Positions 27,666 to 38,100 of a DNA stretch of 64,000 bases are shown one piece after another (the first letter of the stretch is position 1; each line of letters starts with the position of its first letter). The DNA comes from Thalassotalea sp. 1_MG-2023 (lineage in GTDB: Bacteria; Pseudomonadota; Gammaproteobacteria; Enterobacterales; Alteromonadaceae): positions 55,099 through 119,098 of the forward strand of contig NZ_JAUOPD010000012.1 in assembly GCF_030546745.1 (NCBI RefSeq), given 5' to 3'. The position numbers and the translations under genes were made by a program. A model generated the notes under the pieces. It had not been told where the DNA came from and ran no database searches. It worked only from the letters and a program-made list of their open reading frames with translations.

Positions 27666-27863
27666 TGTTCACAATGTTTATTTTGTTTACTTTTCATTGG
27701 TTTTTAAAGGAGAAAATAGCCTGTATGTGTCACACAAGTTCTGAAATTGAGCAGACAACCACTGCTTTATTGTTATATACAATAGGGCTGACAAAATAAG
27801 TGATTTCAAATAAGAATATATCTATTTGCTTAGGGTTTTATCATGTTGAAGTTTAAGTAGATG

Positions 27864-28592
27864 CTAAGCTTGACGCTTTATCGAGTACATGTCTCGTTTT
27901 TCACTACTTTCTCTTTTAATCTTTTCTAAGGCTCTAGTTTCTTCAGCATCAAATAAGGTGTTGATTAAACGATGAAAGTGTTCATGCATAGCTGTACGAG
28001 ATTTATCGGCATCTGCTGATTTTAAGGCATTATAGATAGCTCTGTGCTCAGCGATTGTTTTTGCGCTGTCTTTGCTACATACACTGTCATAATCTTCGAT
28101 GATTTCTTTGGAAGAAGCTCTTAAGTTCCATAGGCTTTCTACTAGGCTTTTCATTGCCTCATTACGAGTAGCGTTAGCGATAATTTTATGGAAAGCTCTG
28201 TCTGCGGCTTCCATGTCTTTACCTTTTTCCATGTCGATAAGCGTTTGATTTAAGTCTTCAAGTTCTTGCTCGTTTATTGACGCTGCTGCGAGCGCAGCTA
28301 CTTCGCCTTCAACAAGTGCTCTTGCTTGTGTTACTTCAAAAGCATTGATATTTTTTAGTAAATTTGCTGATTGTTGAGAGGCGAGTACATAAACACCGGA
28401 GCTAGTTTTAACTTCAACTCGTCCTCTAACTTCAAGGGCAATGATCGCTTCACGAATAGTTGGACGACTTACATTGAATCGTTGGGCTAATTCTCTTTCT
28501 GGTGGTAATCGGCTGCCGACTGGAAAATTTCCAGAATTAATGGAAGCTTCAATTAATTCGACAATGCTCCAAAATAATCTTTTTGCCGCCAT
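27864..28592 (-). CDS. FadR-type GntR regulator of the alginate locus
   Basis: 242 residues: N-terminal winged helix (VGSRLPPERELAQRFNVSRP, then TIREAIIALEVRG) and an all-helical FCD ligand domain with the expected acid/His metal-site pattern (FHKII, then EHRAIYNAL and EHFHRLI). Members of this group (UxuR, ExuR, KdgR-like) respond to hexuronate breakdown products. It borders the alginate genes and is probably their repressor, with unsaturated sugar or KDG as inducer. Palindromes at 28741 and 28874 lie in its upstream region. Confidence 0.88.
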   Translation of the reverse strand: MAAKRLFWSIVELIEASINSGNFPVGSRLPPERELAQRFNVSRPTIREAIIALEVRGRVEVKTSSGVYVLASQQSANLLKNINAFEVTQARALVEGEVAALAAASINEQELEDLNQTLIDMEKGKDMEAADRAFHKIIANATRNEAMKSLVESLWNLRASSKEIIEDYDSVCSKDSAKTIAEHRAIYNALKSADADKSRTAMHEHFHRLINTLFDAEETRALEKIKRESSEKRDMYSIKRQA

Positions 28593-28873
28593 AGTTACTT
28601 TACCCCGAAAAGCGTTAAACGATAATTACTAAACTGATCTGTACTTTATATCAAAATCAGTGACATAAGTTAAATCATTACATAACAGATCTTATTATTC
28701 AAGTGATTATCATACCAATATCACGATAAATTCGCTTTTATTGGTAATAACCTTTAGGTTAGATAATAAAGTAGAGTAATTGAGCTATAAAGCTAGAGTC
28801 ATTGAAGGGTTTGTTTTATGTGCTTTTTGTCTTTGTAGTTTTATTAATTAGGCTGGACAGTTTTATGCTTTGT

Positions 28874-28888
28874 TTTGGTAATACCAAA
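28874..28888. promoter_or_regulatory. Operator-like palindrome TTTGGTAATACCAAA
   Basis: A perfect 15-base palindrome with 7-base arms, of the TGGTNNNACCA form used by FadR-family regulators of hexuronate genes. The near-identical TTTGGTATTACCAAA lies immediately upstream of the second TonB-dependent receptor (52995-53009). Confidence 0.7.
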
Positions 28889-28972
28889 TTTTTTGCTTTG
28901 AACTGTTTTTAATTGATAGGCTGTTTCACTAAATTTATGATGTTTATCGCTGACAACGCCGAAAGCAAGTAA

Positions 28973-29003
28973 AAAACAGGGTATTGCTTATATACCCTGT
29001 TTG
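28973..29003 (-). terminator. Terminator after the first PL7 lyase gene
   Basis: On the minus strand AAACAGGGTAT and ATACCCTGTTT form a stem of about 10 bp, followed by a T run, just past the stop at 29010. Confidence 0.8.
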
Positions 29004-29009
29004 TAAAGT

Positions 29010-30053
29010 TTAAGGTTGAGTAGCTTGGCTTAATGTTAAGTTAGTAAAAGTAACGCGAGTATAATCACCGTTTGCTTTATCTGTTTTCCAATCTCCGGTG
29101 CCAGAGCAGCCAGCATACCAAATACCATCGGCATCTTTTGTTGAACATTGATTATAAGCACCAGCTTTAAAGTAGTGCCAATCACCTGTATAGCCATTAG
29201 GGTTGTCTTTGTTATCAATGTTGCCATAGGCATCAATGTTATTGGAAAGGTCTATTTGATAAGTCACCGTTTTTTGGTTTTTCTGGGTAAACGTTAAATG
29301 CATTACACTATTAAACACATTAATTTCGTAACTAAACTCTTCATTTAACTTAATACCTTCAGATTTTGGATCTTCGGTATTTTCCCAAGTATTTCCCCAT
29401 ACAGGGTAGGCGATATCGGTTCTGTCGGGGTTGTCTTTGGCTAAATTTCTCTCATAGGTCCAAAATACTGATCCAGATTGATGATTTGGCCACTTTTTAT
29501 AATATATTTTGATTGGTTCATTTCCCCAACCAAAGCCATTGCCTTCGGCGATTAGCGCTTTATCTTTACCAGCATGAATTTGACCAACAACAACTGAGTA
29601 TGCTGGTTTTTTAGGGTGCTTAGCATTTTTAGCAACATGGTTTACTTTTAAACTCGCTGATAATTTACCGCCGAGTTGGTCAAAGTATTTTGCATCAGGG
29701 TGTGCAGATAAGGCGAAATTATTGCCATATGATTTAGTATCTATCGAGGTATCAAACCCTCTGATCATTTGCCTTAACTCACTGCGAGTATTAGATGAAG
29801 TTTGAGTGGTCACTGCTTTATTCGGCGAGGTAAACACTAAATGGCCAAATTGATCCAAATAGAAAAAATCTGTGTGTTGATAGTGTTGTAGCGCCTTCGT
29901 GTCAATGGTATCCGCTTTACCATCGTTATCTTGATCGAGTGGAATGGTAATTTTCCAATGCGATAAATCAAATTTATTGGCAGGATTATTTGATGTGCTA
30001 GCACATCCTGCTAATAACAATATGAGTGAAATTTTCGTTACTGCTTTAATCAT
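29010..30053 (-). CDS. Alginate lyase, PL7 family lipoprotein
   Basis: 347 residues with a lipobox (ILLLAGCAST, Cys about 17), so probably anchored to the outer membrane. The catalytic domain carries the three PL7 signatures: R(S/T)ELR as TRSELRQMIRG, QIH as VVGQIHAGKDK, and YFKAGxYNQ as YFKAGAYNQC. PL7 enzymes cut alginate by beta-elimination, giving unsaturated oligomers. There is no extra binding domain. It is transcribed alone, with its own terminator. Confidence 0.95.
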   Translation of the reverse strand: MIKAVTKISLILLLAGCASTSNNPANKFDLSHWKITIPLDQDNDGKADTIDTKALQHYQHTDFFYLDQFGHLVFTSPNKAVTTQTSSNTRSELRQMIRGFDTSIDTKSYGNNFALSAHPDAKYFDQLGGKLSASLKVNHVAKNAKHPKKPAYSVVVGQIHAGKDKALIAEGNGFGWGNEPIKIYYKKWPNHQSGSVFWTYERNLAKDNPDRTDIAYPVWGNTWENTEDPKSEGIKLNEEFSYEINVFNSVMHLTFTQKNQKTVTYQIDLSNNIDAYGNIDNKDNPNGYTGDWHYFKAGAYNQCSTKDADGIWYAGCSGTGDWKTDKANGDYTRVTFTNLTLSQATQP

Positions 30054-30264
30054 TTAAGCACTCCTATTTTAACGTGCGCGTTTGTGGTTGAGTATCGCTA
30101 ATGGCGACATCACAACTACGAATAGCGACTTATATTGTTTACACGACCTTGTACTCGTTATAAATCTGTTATCGATGCTAAACGAAGTAAAACCTGCCGT
30201 ATAGTGTTATAAAAAAATAGCGCTATGTAATAGCGCTATTTCAAGCCAGAGAGGTAATATTGGT
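30054..30264. other. Promoter region of the PL7 gene and terminator of the lipoprotein gene
   Basis: A spacer of 211 bases with a minus-strand terminator at 30211-30242. I did not find the TTTGGTAATACCAAA palindrome here. Confidence 0.4.
30211..30242 (-). terminator. Terminator after the 749-residue lipoprotein gene
   Basis: Minus-strand AAATAGCGCTA and TAGCGCTATTT form a stem of about 11 bp with a short loop and a run of T. Confidence 0.85.
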
Positions 30265-32514
30265 TTATTTAGCTTTTTTAGCGACTACTACTTCAGCAGA
30301 GCTAGAGTTATAAGGTGATGAGGAATTATCATCATCTAATGAACTTCCTTCAGAATAACTTTCAAAATCATCCTCGAACTGTATTACTGTGCCTTCAAGA
30401 TCAGAGTAGAGTTTAACTTCATCAATAAAGTATGCTGCGTCACCTAATGTTGAACTATTATCGCCTAATTTAAAGATTACCGTTTGCACACCCGCAATAA
30501 CATCGCTTAAAGATTGAGAGACTGATGCAAAGGGTTCGGTCGTTACGCTGGTACCATCTATCGTTAAGGTTAATAGTGGGGCTACGGTATCAGAAGCATT
30601 ACTTGCATCCCATGTGATATCAACGTTGGTCCATTTATCTGCAGTAAACGGAATGGTCACGTCAACGCCTTCGTTGTTTCGAATTACATAACCTGTACTT
30701 TGGATCCGTAAGTCAATAATGGCGTTACTTGTACTCGTTGATGAACCATACAAACCAATGTAGGCATCTTTTTCTATACCAGCTTCTTTTAAAAAGGCTA
30801 CGCTTAACTTACCCGCAGGGATAATATCGCTTGAAGATAGTTTATAACGTAATTCACCAGCATCATCTGTCATGTTGTCAGTAATTTTTGCTGTTAAGTT
30901 ATCTGGATTTTCTGCACCACCTTCGGAGCCAATTTGTGCAACAACGGTTTCAGCTGTACTAGAGTTGTATGGCGATGCCGAATTATCATCATCTAATGAA
31001 TCACCTTCCATATAGCTTTCAAAATCATCTTCAAATTGAACGGTCGTGCCTGCAAGATCTGAGTACAATTTGAAGTTATCAATGTAGTAAGCGGCTTCAC
31101 CTGTTGTTGAACTGTTGTCACCTAACTTGAATATAATTGTTTGTACGCCGGCCACAACATCACTTAATGATTGTGATACAGAAGCAAAAGGTTCGGTGGT
31201 TACACTTGTGCCGTTAATTGTTAGCGTTAATAGTGGTGCAACGGTATCTGAAGCATTGCTCGCATCCCAGGTCATTTCAACATCAGTCCACTTATTCGCT
31301 GAAAAAGGAATAGTGATATCAACACCTTCATTATTGCGGATAACATAACCGCTACTTTGAATACGCAAATCAATTAACGCATTGCTTGTACTGGTTGATG
31401 AACCGTATAAACCAATGTATGCATCTTTTTCAATACCATCTTCTTTAAGGAATGAAACGGTAAGTTTACCTGCTGAAATAATATCACTTGAAGAAAGTTT
31501 ATATCTAAGTTCACCCGCATCATCAGTCATGTTATCAGTAATTTTAGCCACTTTAGTTGGGGCAAATGAAGCTACGCCCGAAATAGTGATGTTTAATTCT
31601 GCTAACGTACCGTCCGCTGAGGAAATTGAAATGGTATCGGTAATGGTGTCATTTTCATCAAGTAACGATGTGACTGTTGGGTTTGTTGTATCTAACGTAT
31701 ATGTCCATTGACCATCCGTTTGAATAGAAAAAGTACCAAACGTAGTCATTGTATCTGTTTGAGCAAGCGCTGAACTTTCACCAACATCAGCGTCAGTTAT
31801 AACAACAGTACCAGTAATGCTATCTGTTTCATCATTGGTAACGGCCGCTGTTAGGCCTTCAAATGTAGCTGCTGTGTTTCCTGAAGCGGGCGCTACCGGT
31901 TCAGAAGCTGTAGAACTGACTTCTTCACTGTAATCATCATCATCAGTGTATGTGGCAGTGACCACAATGGTTTTACCAATTTCATCATCAGTTAAGGCAA
32001 GAGTAGATTCTGTTGCACCTTCAATCGCAACATCGTCTGCTAGCCACGTATAGGTTACGTTTTGTGCATCAACGCCATTATCGTCTGTAAGAGTTGCTGT
32101 TAAAAGTTTGCCTGATTCAAAAATACCTGACACTTCAATCATACCATCAGCATTCATGATGATAGTGTTTGTTGCACTAGATCTTAACTTTTCTTGGTAG
32201 TTATCATTGTCGGTATATGATGCAATAACTGAAACTTGTGTGTTAACTTGCTCAGACGTTACGGTAAATGAGCTAGATGAAGCCCCCGAAATTTCAACGT
32301 CGTTTGCTAACCAACTGTACGTTATTGCTGATGTGTCTACACCATTACCGTCGGTAACCGCTACTGTTAATGTTTCCCCTACTTTTGCTGCACCAGACAA
32401 TGAGATTTGACCAAATGCATTACCCGTCTCTTTAGGTAATTCATCTGTATTACACCCCGTAACAGCCAAAGCAATCGCAGATACCGCAATCGATTTGTTT
32501 ATTAAATTTTTCAT
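30265..32514 (-). CDS. Large lipoprotein with Ig-like, VCBS and tandem duplicated beta domains
   Basis: 749 residues from ATG 32514; the longer frame from 32604 would bury the signal. The lipobox is ALAVTGCNTD (Cys about 21). Next come two Ig-like repeats (KVGETLTVAVTDGNGVDTSA; SGKLLTATLTDDNGVDAQNV) and a VCBS-like domain (TFGTFSIQTDGQWTYTL). Two tandem copies of a domain of about 200 residues end it (AKITDNMTDDAGELRYKLSS ... FEDDFESY), repeated at a 657-bp period and very similar in DNA. No lyase motif is visible; a surface alginate-binding role is inferred from position between PL7 genes. Confidence 0.8.
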   Translation of the reverse strand: MKNLINKSIAVSAIALAVTGCNTDELPKETGNAFGQISLSGAAKVGETLTVAVTDGNGVDTSAITYSWLANDVEISGASSSSFTVTSEQVNTQVSVIASYTDNDNYQEKLRSSATNTIIMNADGMIEVSGIFESGKLLTATLTDDNGVDAQNVTYTWLADDVAIEGATESTLALTDDEIGKTIVVTATYTDDDDYSEEVSSTASEPVAPASGNTAATFEGLTAAVTNDETDSITGTVVITDADVGESSALAQTDTMTTFGTFSIQTDGQWTYTLDTTNPTVTSLLDENDTITDTISISSADGTLAELNITISGVASFAPTKVAKITDNMTDDAGELRYKLSSSDIISAGKLTVSFLKEDGIEKDAYIGLYGSSTSTSNALIDLRIQSSGYVIRNNEGVDITIPFSANKWTDVEMTWDASNASDTVAPLLTLTINGTSVTTEPFASVSQSLSDVVAGVQTIIFKLGDNSSTTGEAAYYIDNFKLYSDLAGTTVQFEDDFESYMEGDSLDDDNSASPYNSSTAETVVAQIGSEGGAENPDNLTAKITDNMTDDAGELRYKLSSSDIIPAGKLSVAFLKEAGIEKDAYIGLYGSSTSTSNAIIDLRIQSTGYVIRNNEGVDVTIPFTADKWTNVDITWDASNASDTVAPLLTLTIDGTSVTTEPFASVSQSLSDVIAGVQTVIFKLGDNSSTLGDAAYFIDEVKLYSDLEGTVIQFEDDFESYSEGSSLDDDNSSSPYNSSSAEVVVAKKAK

Positions 32515-32571
32515 TATTATGATCCTGTTGTTTTTTTGGTAAAACAATCTTGTTGATGATTTGTTTGTTTT

Positions 32572-32604
32572 TATATTAATTTGTAAAACCATTTTGTCAA
32601 CCAT
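32572..32604 (-). promoter_or_regulatory. Promoter of the 749-residue lipoprotein gene
   Basis: On the minus strand TTGACA (32600-32595) and AATATA (32577-32572) are 17 bp apart. TGGT and ACCA/ACAA half-sites surround the -35. The words TGGTTGACA and AAATGGTT recur in the promoter before the receptor gene at 35111. Confidence 0.6.
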
Positions 32605-32717
32605 GAACTGGTAGCAATTTTAATAAATCACCATTTTAGTCATGTGTATTGGCTAGGTAAGTACTCTGTTTACACATGATTAAACGTACTTATCAACTTA
32701 CTCAACGTTGTTATTGT

Positions 32718-33248
32718 TTATGTTTTCTTTAACTGTAAAGAGTCCAAACTTTCCCTTGCGAGGTTCAACCATTTCTTTTTATATTTTTTATCAGTGGTAA
32801 TAAATGAAATAAACGTGAGTTTGCCGTTAACAGGCAGAGCATAAGTTAGATTGTATTGATACTTACCAATCCCTTGAGTTTCATATTCATAGACAGCAAT
32901 TTTAGTGTTTAATCGAGTATATACTTTGTCTTTTTTCCAGTTCGCGCCTTCGCTCGATTTACGTAACATATTCGAAATATATTTATGGATCTTGTTCATC
33001 GATTGCTTATTTGCAGGCGTAGGGTATTGAGTAAAGGTAAAGCTTACTGTTTGATTTTGGTTATCAAACGCATAGCTCGGTGGTGTTTTTTGATTACCAT
33101 AACGCTTCTCTAACGTCGTTGCAGACATTGCGTTTAATTCTGTTGAAAGTTTAATTAATAATGTTTCATCGAAGAATTTATGCGTGTTTGTTTCTGCAGC
33201 TTGAAGATAAAAACTGAGTAACAATAACAACGGGTAAAATTTTTTCAT
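32718..33248 (-). CDS. Exported protein of unknown function
   Basis: 176 residues from ATG 33248, where a signal peptide begins (MKKFYPLLLLLSFYLQAAET). An upstream extension of the frame would run into the PL7 gene and is unlikely. The mature part is basic and lacks motifs I recognise. It lies 16 bp after the PL7/CBM gene and was probably acquired with it as one transcript. It is not evidently a lyase. Confidence 0.7.
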   Translation of the reverse strand: MKKFYPLLLLLSFYLQAAETNTHKFFDETLLIKLSTELNAMSATTLEKRYGNQKTPPSYAFDNQNQTVSFTFTQYPTPANKQSMNKIHKYISNMLRKSSEGANWKKDKVYTRLNTKIAVYEYETQGIGKYQYNLTYALPVNGKLTFISFITTDKKYKKKWLNLARESLDSLQLKKT

Positions 33249-33264
33249 TTTGTTTACTCCTGGT

Positions 33265-34659
33265 TTAATAAGTGTTGTGGTGGTTATCGATTTGATAAAA
33301 AGTTGCTTGCACGTAGTCGTGTGGATCACCTGAATTATTTTGGTTATACACGCCAGCTTTGAAATACATATATTGGTTACCCACATCGTAGCCACTTTGT
33401 GACATATCTACGTGTTGGTGAAATTCAGTGCCATCAGATTTAATCACTGTTACGTTAAGGTTATTGCCTTGTACTTCAATGGTGTAACTAAACTTCTCAT
33501 GTAGCGCTATACCGTTTGATGGGTTACTAGCGTTATTTCCTCTTTCACCTATTAATTCGTAATAGTTGTCATCTCCACCAAGCTTTTCATGTGCAAGGTA
33601 AATAGCGCCATATTGGTTCTCTGGTAATTTACGATAGTACAACCTGACAGGTTCATCATCATTGGCATGAATTTGACCAATAATAACCCGACCTATTTGA
33701 TAATTTTCGCCTGTCGTAGTCACATGATTAACGGCCAGTTGGGCGTTCAAAGTGCCATCGATACCTGCAGCATTAATAAGGTCTGATTCTGGGGCAGTTG
33801 AAAATACCCAGTTGTTTTTATTTACGCCTTGGGTTTTTATACTCGTATCGCCTCTACGAAGCATTTCACGCAACTCTGCCCGTACATAGCTAGTGTTGTT
33901 AGACGTTTTATACCCTGAAACGGAAGTGGAAAATCGTAAGCCACTATCGTGTGTTAAGGTAAAAAACCTTGGGTCATTATAGCCTGCTGCTAAATCTCGT
34001 TCTTTAATGCTGTCAGATTTGCCATTTTTATCATCGTCGGTAGGAACACTCAAATACCAATCAATTAATTCAATAGAATGCGCCGTAGTTTCTCGACATC
34101 CATAAACTTCAATTTCAAGGATTGTACTTGCTTGTGATACTTGATTACCCGATAGTGCTAAGTTGAGGTAAAGTGCGGTTTGCTGTTCATTTGGGCTCTG
34201 TGCTAAGTCAACAACATCTGGAATAATTGTTTGTGTTTTGCTTTCAGTAACGGTGTTTAACAATTGCCAGTTTTCATTATCTTTTGAGCTTGATATTGAA
34301 AAGAGATTCGCATATTCGGTATTGGCCCAAGTGATGACTAACTGCTTTAATAATGCAGGCTCTGCCAAGGTTATTAATATGTTGGTATCTAATGCATTAG
34401 GTTGCCAACTTGAGTCACTTCTTTTAGAGCCATCGTGTAATGAAGTAATGGTTTGAACTTCTCCTTCATAACTGATATTAGCGATATCTAGTGGGTATGA
34501 TACATCACAAGTTATATCATCTATGACCGTTGGCGTTGTGGTTTGGTCTTCTTCAGGTATCGTTGGTATTGCTTGGGTATTTTTATCTGTAGAACTTCCT
34601 CCGCAGCTAAATAAAAAAGCTGAAGTGAATAATGTTAACAATATTTTTTGTTTTTTCAT
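33265..34659 (-). CDS. Alginate lyase, PL7 family, with N-terminal F5/8-type binding domain
   Basis: 464 residues. A lipobox (SAFLFSCGGS, Cys about 19) and a Thr/Pro linker lead into a discoidin/CBM32-like domain (about residues 50-190; SDSSWQPNALDTNILITLAE, ILEIEVYGC). The PL7 domain follows (about 195-460) with YVRAELREMLRRGD, VIIGQIHAND and YFKAGVYNQN. A surface-anchored alginate lyase that binds substrate through the extra domain is inferred. It starts the minus-strand transcript containing the 176-residue exported protein. Confidence 0.95.
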   Translation of the reverse strand: MKKQKILLTLFTSAFLFSCGGSSTDKNTQAIPTIPEEDQTTTPTVIDDITCDVSYPLDIANISYEGEVQTITSLHDGSKRSDSSWQPNALDTNILITLAEPALLKQLVITWANTEYANLFSISSSKDNENWQLLNTVTESKTQTIIPDVVDLAQSPNEQQTALYLNLALSGNQVSQASTILEIEVYGCRETTAHSIELIDWYLSVPTDDDKNGKSDSIKERDLAAGYNDPRFFTLTHDSGLRFSTSVSGYKTSNNTSYVRAELREMLRRGDTSIKTQGVNKNNWVFSTAPESDLINAAGIDGTLNAQLAVNHVTTTGENYQIGRVIIGQIHANDDEPVRLYYRKLPENQYGAIYLAHEKLGGDDNYYELIGERGNNASNPSNGIALHEKFSYTIEVQGNNLNVTVIKSDGTEFHQHVDMSQSGYDVGNQYMYFKAGVYNQNNSGDPHDYVQATFYQIDNHHNTY

Positions 34660-35110
34660 GGGGGTTCCAAGTTATCTCATTTTGTCATTATTACACCGCG
34701 ATATCTTTAAAAGGTACTGCACTGGAATATGCCATTGTCAGTAAATTTATCGAGCGTGTATTGATTAATGCTGATTGATTATTACATTATTTAATACCAA
34801 ATGGTCAACCAAAAAAATCAACGTGGTCATCAGTTATTGCGTCTGAAAGATTGATTTTCTGCTTAATGTTGTAATGCTCCTCAACTATATTCCTTTGCTA
34901 AAAAGAGTCTGACAAACCTATGGTAACGTGTGTAGACCTTTTTCGTTCTATTGGTAAAGCTAAATTAGTATAAGGGTTATTTGGGAATTTGTTAATTGGT
35001 TAGTTTTTATTTTTAAATTGTTTTACCAAAATGGTTGACAATTGTTTTTTATGTTGCTTGAATAATGCAATATTGAAAATTCAAAAAACTATAATTAATC
35101 GGATATATCA
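34660..35110. promoter_or_regulatory. Divergent control region between PL7 and the first TonB-dependent receptor
   Basis: 451 bases with no gene. Operator-like ACCAAATGGT lies at 34796-34805 and ACCAAAATGGT at 35025-35034, directly before a -35 TTGACA (35035-35040). A possible -10 TTGAAT lies at 35058-35063, 17 bp later. Binding there would block the receptor promoter. Confidence 0.6.
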
Positions 35111-38100
35111 ATGGCAACTACAAATCAGTTAAATAAAATCAGCTGTGCATTACGCAATTGGGGCAGCTATCGCAAACAGTTACTGTGTGCATCAACTTTA
35201 CTTTCACTTGTGACTGTTCCTGTTAATGCTCAAGAAGAAACTGAGAAAAAAGTAGACTCTGAAGTTGAAGTTATCGAAGTTAAAGGACTTCGAGGTACGA
35301 TGACACGCTCATTAAATGAGAAAAAGAATAATACCGCGATTGTTGATGCTGTTGCTGCAGCTGACTTTGGGGAATTACCTGGTTTGTCATTGTCTGATGT
35401 AATTGAAAATATTTCTGGTGCCTCTGGTCATCGCTTAAAAGGCAGCCAGAACGAAATATCTATCCGAGGTTTAGGATCTTACTGGGGTTATTCTACATTT
35501 AATGGTCGCACAATTACCAATGCAGGCCCAGGTCGCGCAGTAAATTTCAAAAAGTTTCCATCTGAGCTCGTTGATAAAGTTGTTATTTATAAATCACAGC
35601 AAGCTGATTTAGTTGAAGGGGGTACGTCAGGTACGATTGATGTTAACTCTTTACGTGCAGTTGATTATGGTCAAAGTCAAACGACTGTTCAAGCAACGGG
35701 CGTTTATAATTCGTATTACCAAGATGTAGAGGGTGATGTTTCTCCGTGGGGAAGTAAGCTGGTTGTTTCAACTGTACAGCAATGGGAAACTGAAAATCTA
35801 GGTGATATGGGTTTTACCTTAGGGATTAATCATACAAATTCCGCCAATCCAGAAGAAAATTATGGTGGCAGCTCGCAGATGGGGGTTTGTGCTCTACGTG
35901 CAGCTGATGGTTCTAGTTTAATTGGCGGTAGTAATTGTGCAACAGGCCAACAGGGTGTAAGTTCTGGCCGTGTTGGTCGCGAACCTGAATTAGGTATTGA
36001 TACTGACTTAGCCGATTTTGATCAAAGCAGTATTTTTTATGTCCCGAATGATGCCTACTGGCGTACGGGTGAAGACGAAGATATCAGAACAGGGGCTGTA
36101 TTTACCTTTCAATGGGTGCCAAACGATAAACTGAATATTAACGTAGATTATGAATATTCAGATCTTGAATATACGGAAAAACGTATGGAGTTGGCCCTTG
36201 ACAGTCGTCTTGATGATCTTGCGGATCATATTGTTTCAGAAGATCACACTCTACTTTACGCAACAGGTGAAGCACGTCCAACGTTACAAGGTGAAAATCG
36301 TAATCAAGTGGATGAATATCATGGTGGCGGTATCGAAGTTGAATATACCCCAACAGATGAGTTATCACTTGCGTTAGATGTTTCTTATTCTGAGTCTTAT
36401 CGTTATCGTTTACGCCAACGTACAAAGTTTCGCTCAACTGAACGCTATAATTATGCATTAGACTTCCGTGGTCGTAATGTGCCAACTCTTACTTGGTTAG
36501 ATAGTAACCGCTTGGGCCCTGATGATGCCGGTTTTGCTTCTTGGGAAGCCTTTGATGCAAGTCACATGGGGAACTTTGTTCACGACGACCATGCGTATGT
36601 TGAGTATCGTCGTGCTCATGAACATCGTAATGATGACATTCTTGCCGTTAAACTTGATGGCCAATATCAATTAGACAATCAATATTTTTCAAGTATTAAA
36701 GCAGGTATTCGTTACTCAGAAGAACATTTAGTTGATTACGTTACAAATGATGTTTCTCTTGTTATCGCTGATGGCTCTCAAAATTATGGTGCAAGTGATA
36801 ACGAAGATAATAGTTGGGATGAATTAAACCCTGAAGCGAACTCTGCGCTTATTAATGGCATTATCGATAATTGCCAAAACGATCATTCAAATAATATTCA
36901 GTTTACTGAGGAAGAAGGTGCGGGCGGCGATGCTACGCGTTATGCCACTTATGATCATAAATGTTTTATTGGTCAAATTCTTGGTCAACTACCAGGAGCA
37001 TCAGGAACTGATTTTTATGACATAGGCGAACGAGAAGATGGCCGTGATGGTGCCGATAGAGATGTAACTGAAACCATTACTGCTGCTTATGTAATGGCGA
37101 ATATTGATACTGAAATAGCAGGTACTCCGGTATACGGGAACGTAGGCGTTCGGGTTGTAAAAACCGAAACTCATTCAAAAGGCTGGGGTGATAAAGTTTA
37201 CATCACGTCGACTGAAGGTAACGAGGGTGATATCACTTGGAATTCTGAGATTAACCCAACCGGTGAAATAGAAGTGGTTAACTTAGATTCGGAATATACT
37301 GAGGTATTACCTAGCGTAAACTTAACCTTTATGGTTAACGATGCCTTTTATGTGCGTACTGCTGCGTATCGTTCAATGTCACGTTTTCAAATGAATGCAA
37401 TGTCAGCCGGTGTGAGTTATGAAACCTGTGAAGATGAAGACGATACAGTCTGTGATCCAGCTACTAACACTGATTTCTCACAAGTTATCCGTAGTGGTGA
37501 CGCCAGTGGTAACCACTTAGACCCTTACACTGCAATGAATTACGATGTGTCATTTGAATATTATCCATCGCAAGATGCAGCCTTTACTGCTGCTTTTTAC
37601 TATAAATCATTCACCGGTGGCTACGACGTTAAAACTGAATATCGCGATATCACGGTAAATTTAGACGGCGTAGATACAATTTATCCTGATGTAGCACATC
37701 TTGTGAAACAAACATCTGAAGACGAGTCTGTCATTAAGGGTGTTGAATTTACCGGTCAAAAACATTTTGTTGAATTACCTGAACCCTTCAACGGTTTAGG
37801 AGCAAAGTTTGCTTGGAACTATGCAGAGTCTGACTTTGTTACCGCAGAGCCAGCTAGTGCGGGTATTGTTCCAGATGCGAACTTATTTGGTTTCTCTAAG
37901 AATGTAGCATCGGCGTCTGTTTATTGGGAAGGTGATGACACAACAGTACGTTTACTTTGGAAATATCGTTCTAAGTACCTGCAGCCGAACAGTCTACCAT
38001 TCCCAGACCGCTCACACCGTTATGTGCAAGATGCTTTGTATTTCAATATGTCGGCAAAATACAAAATCAATTCAAATGTAAGTCTTTTCTTAAAAGGACT

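Larger units (their letters stand above)
28593..29009. other. Upstream region of the FadR-type gene; terminator of the PL7 gene
   Basis: 417 bases without a gene. They hold a near-operator TTGGTAATAACC (28741-28752) and a perfect operator-like palindrome (28874-28888). A minus-strand terminator for the PL7 gene lies at 28973-29003. Confidence 0.6.

Noticed and set aside
36138..36485. 115-codon minus-strand open frame
   Set aside because: It lies wholly inside the TonB-dependent receptor gene, antisense, with His/Tyr/Leu-rich low-complexity composition typical of a shadow frame.
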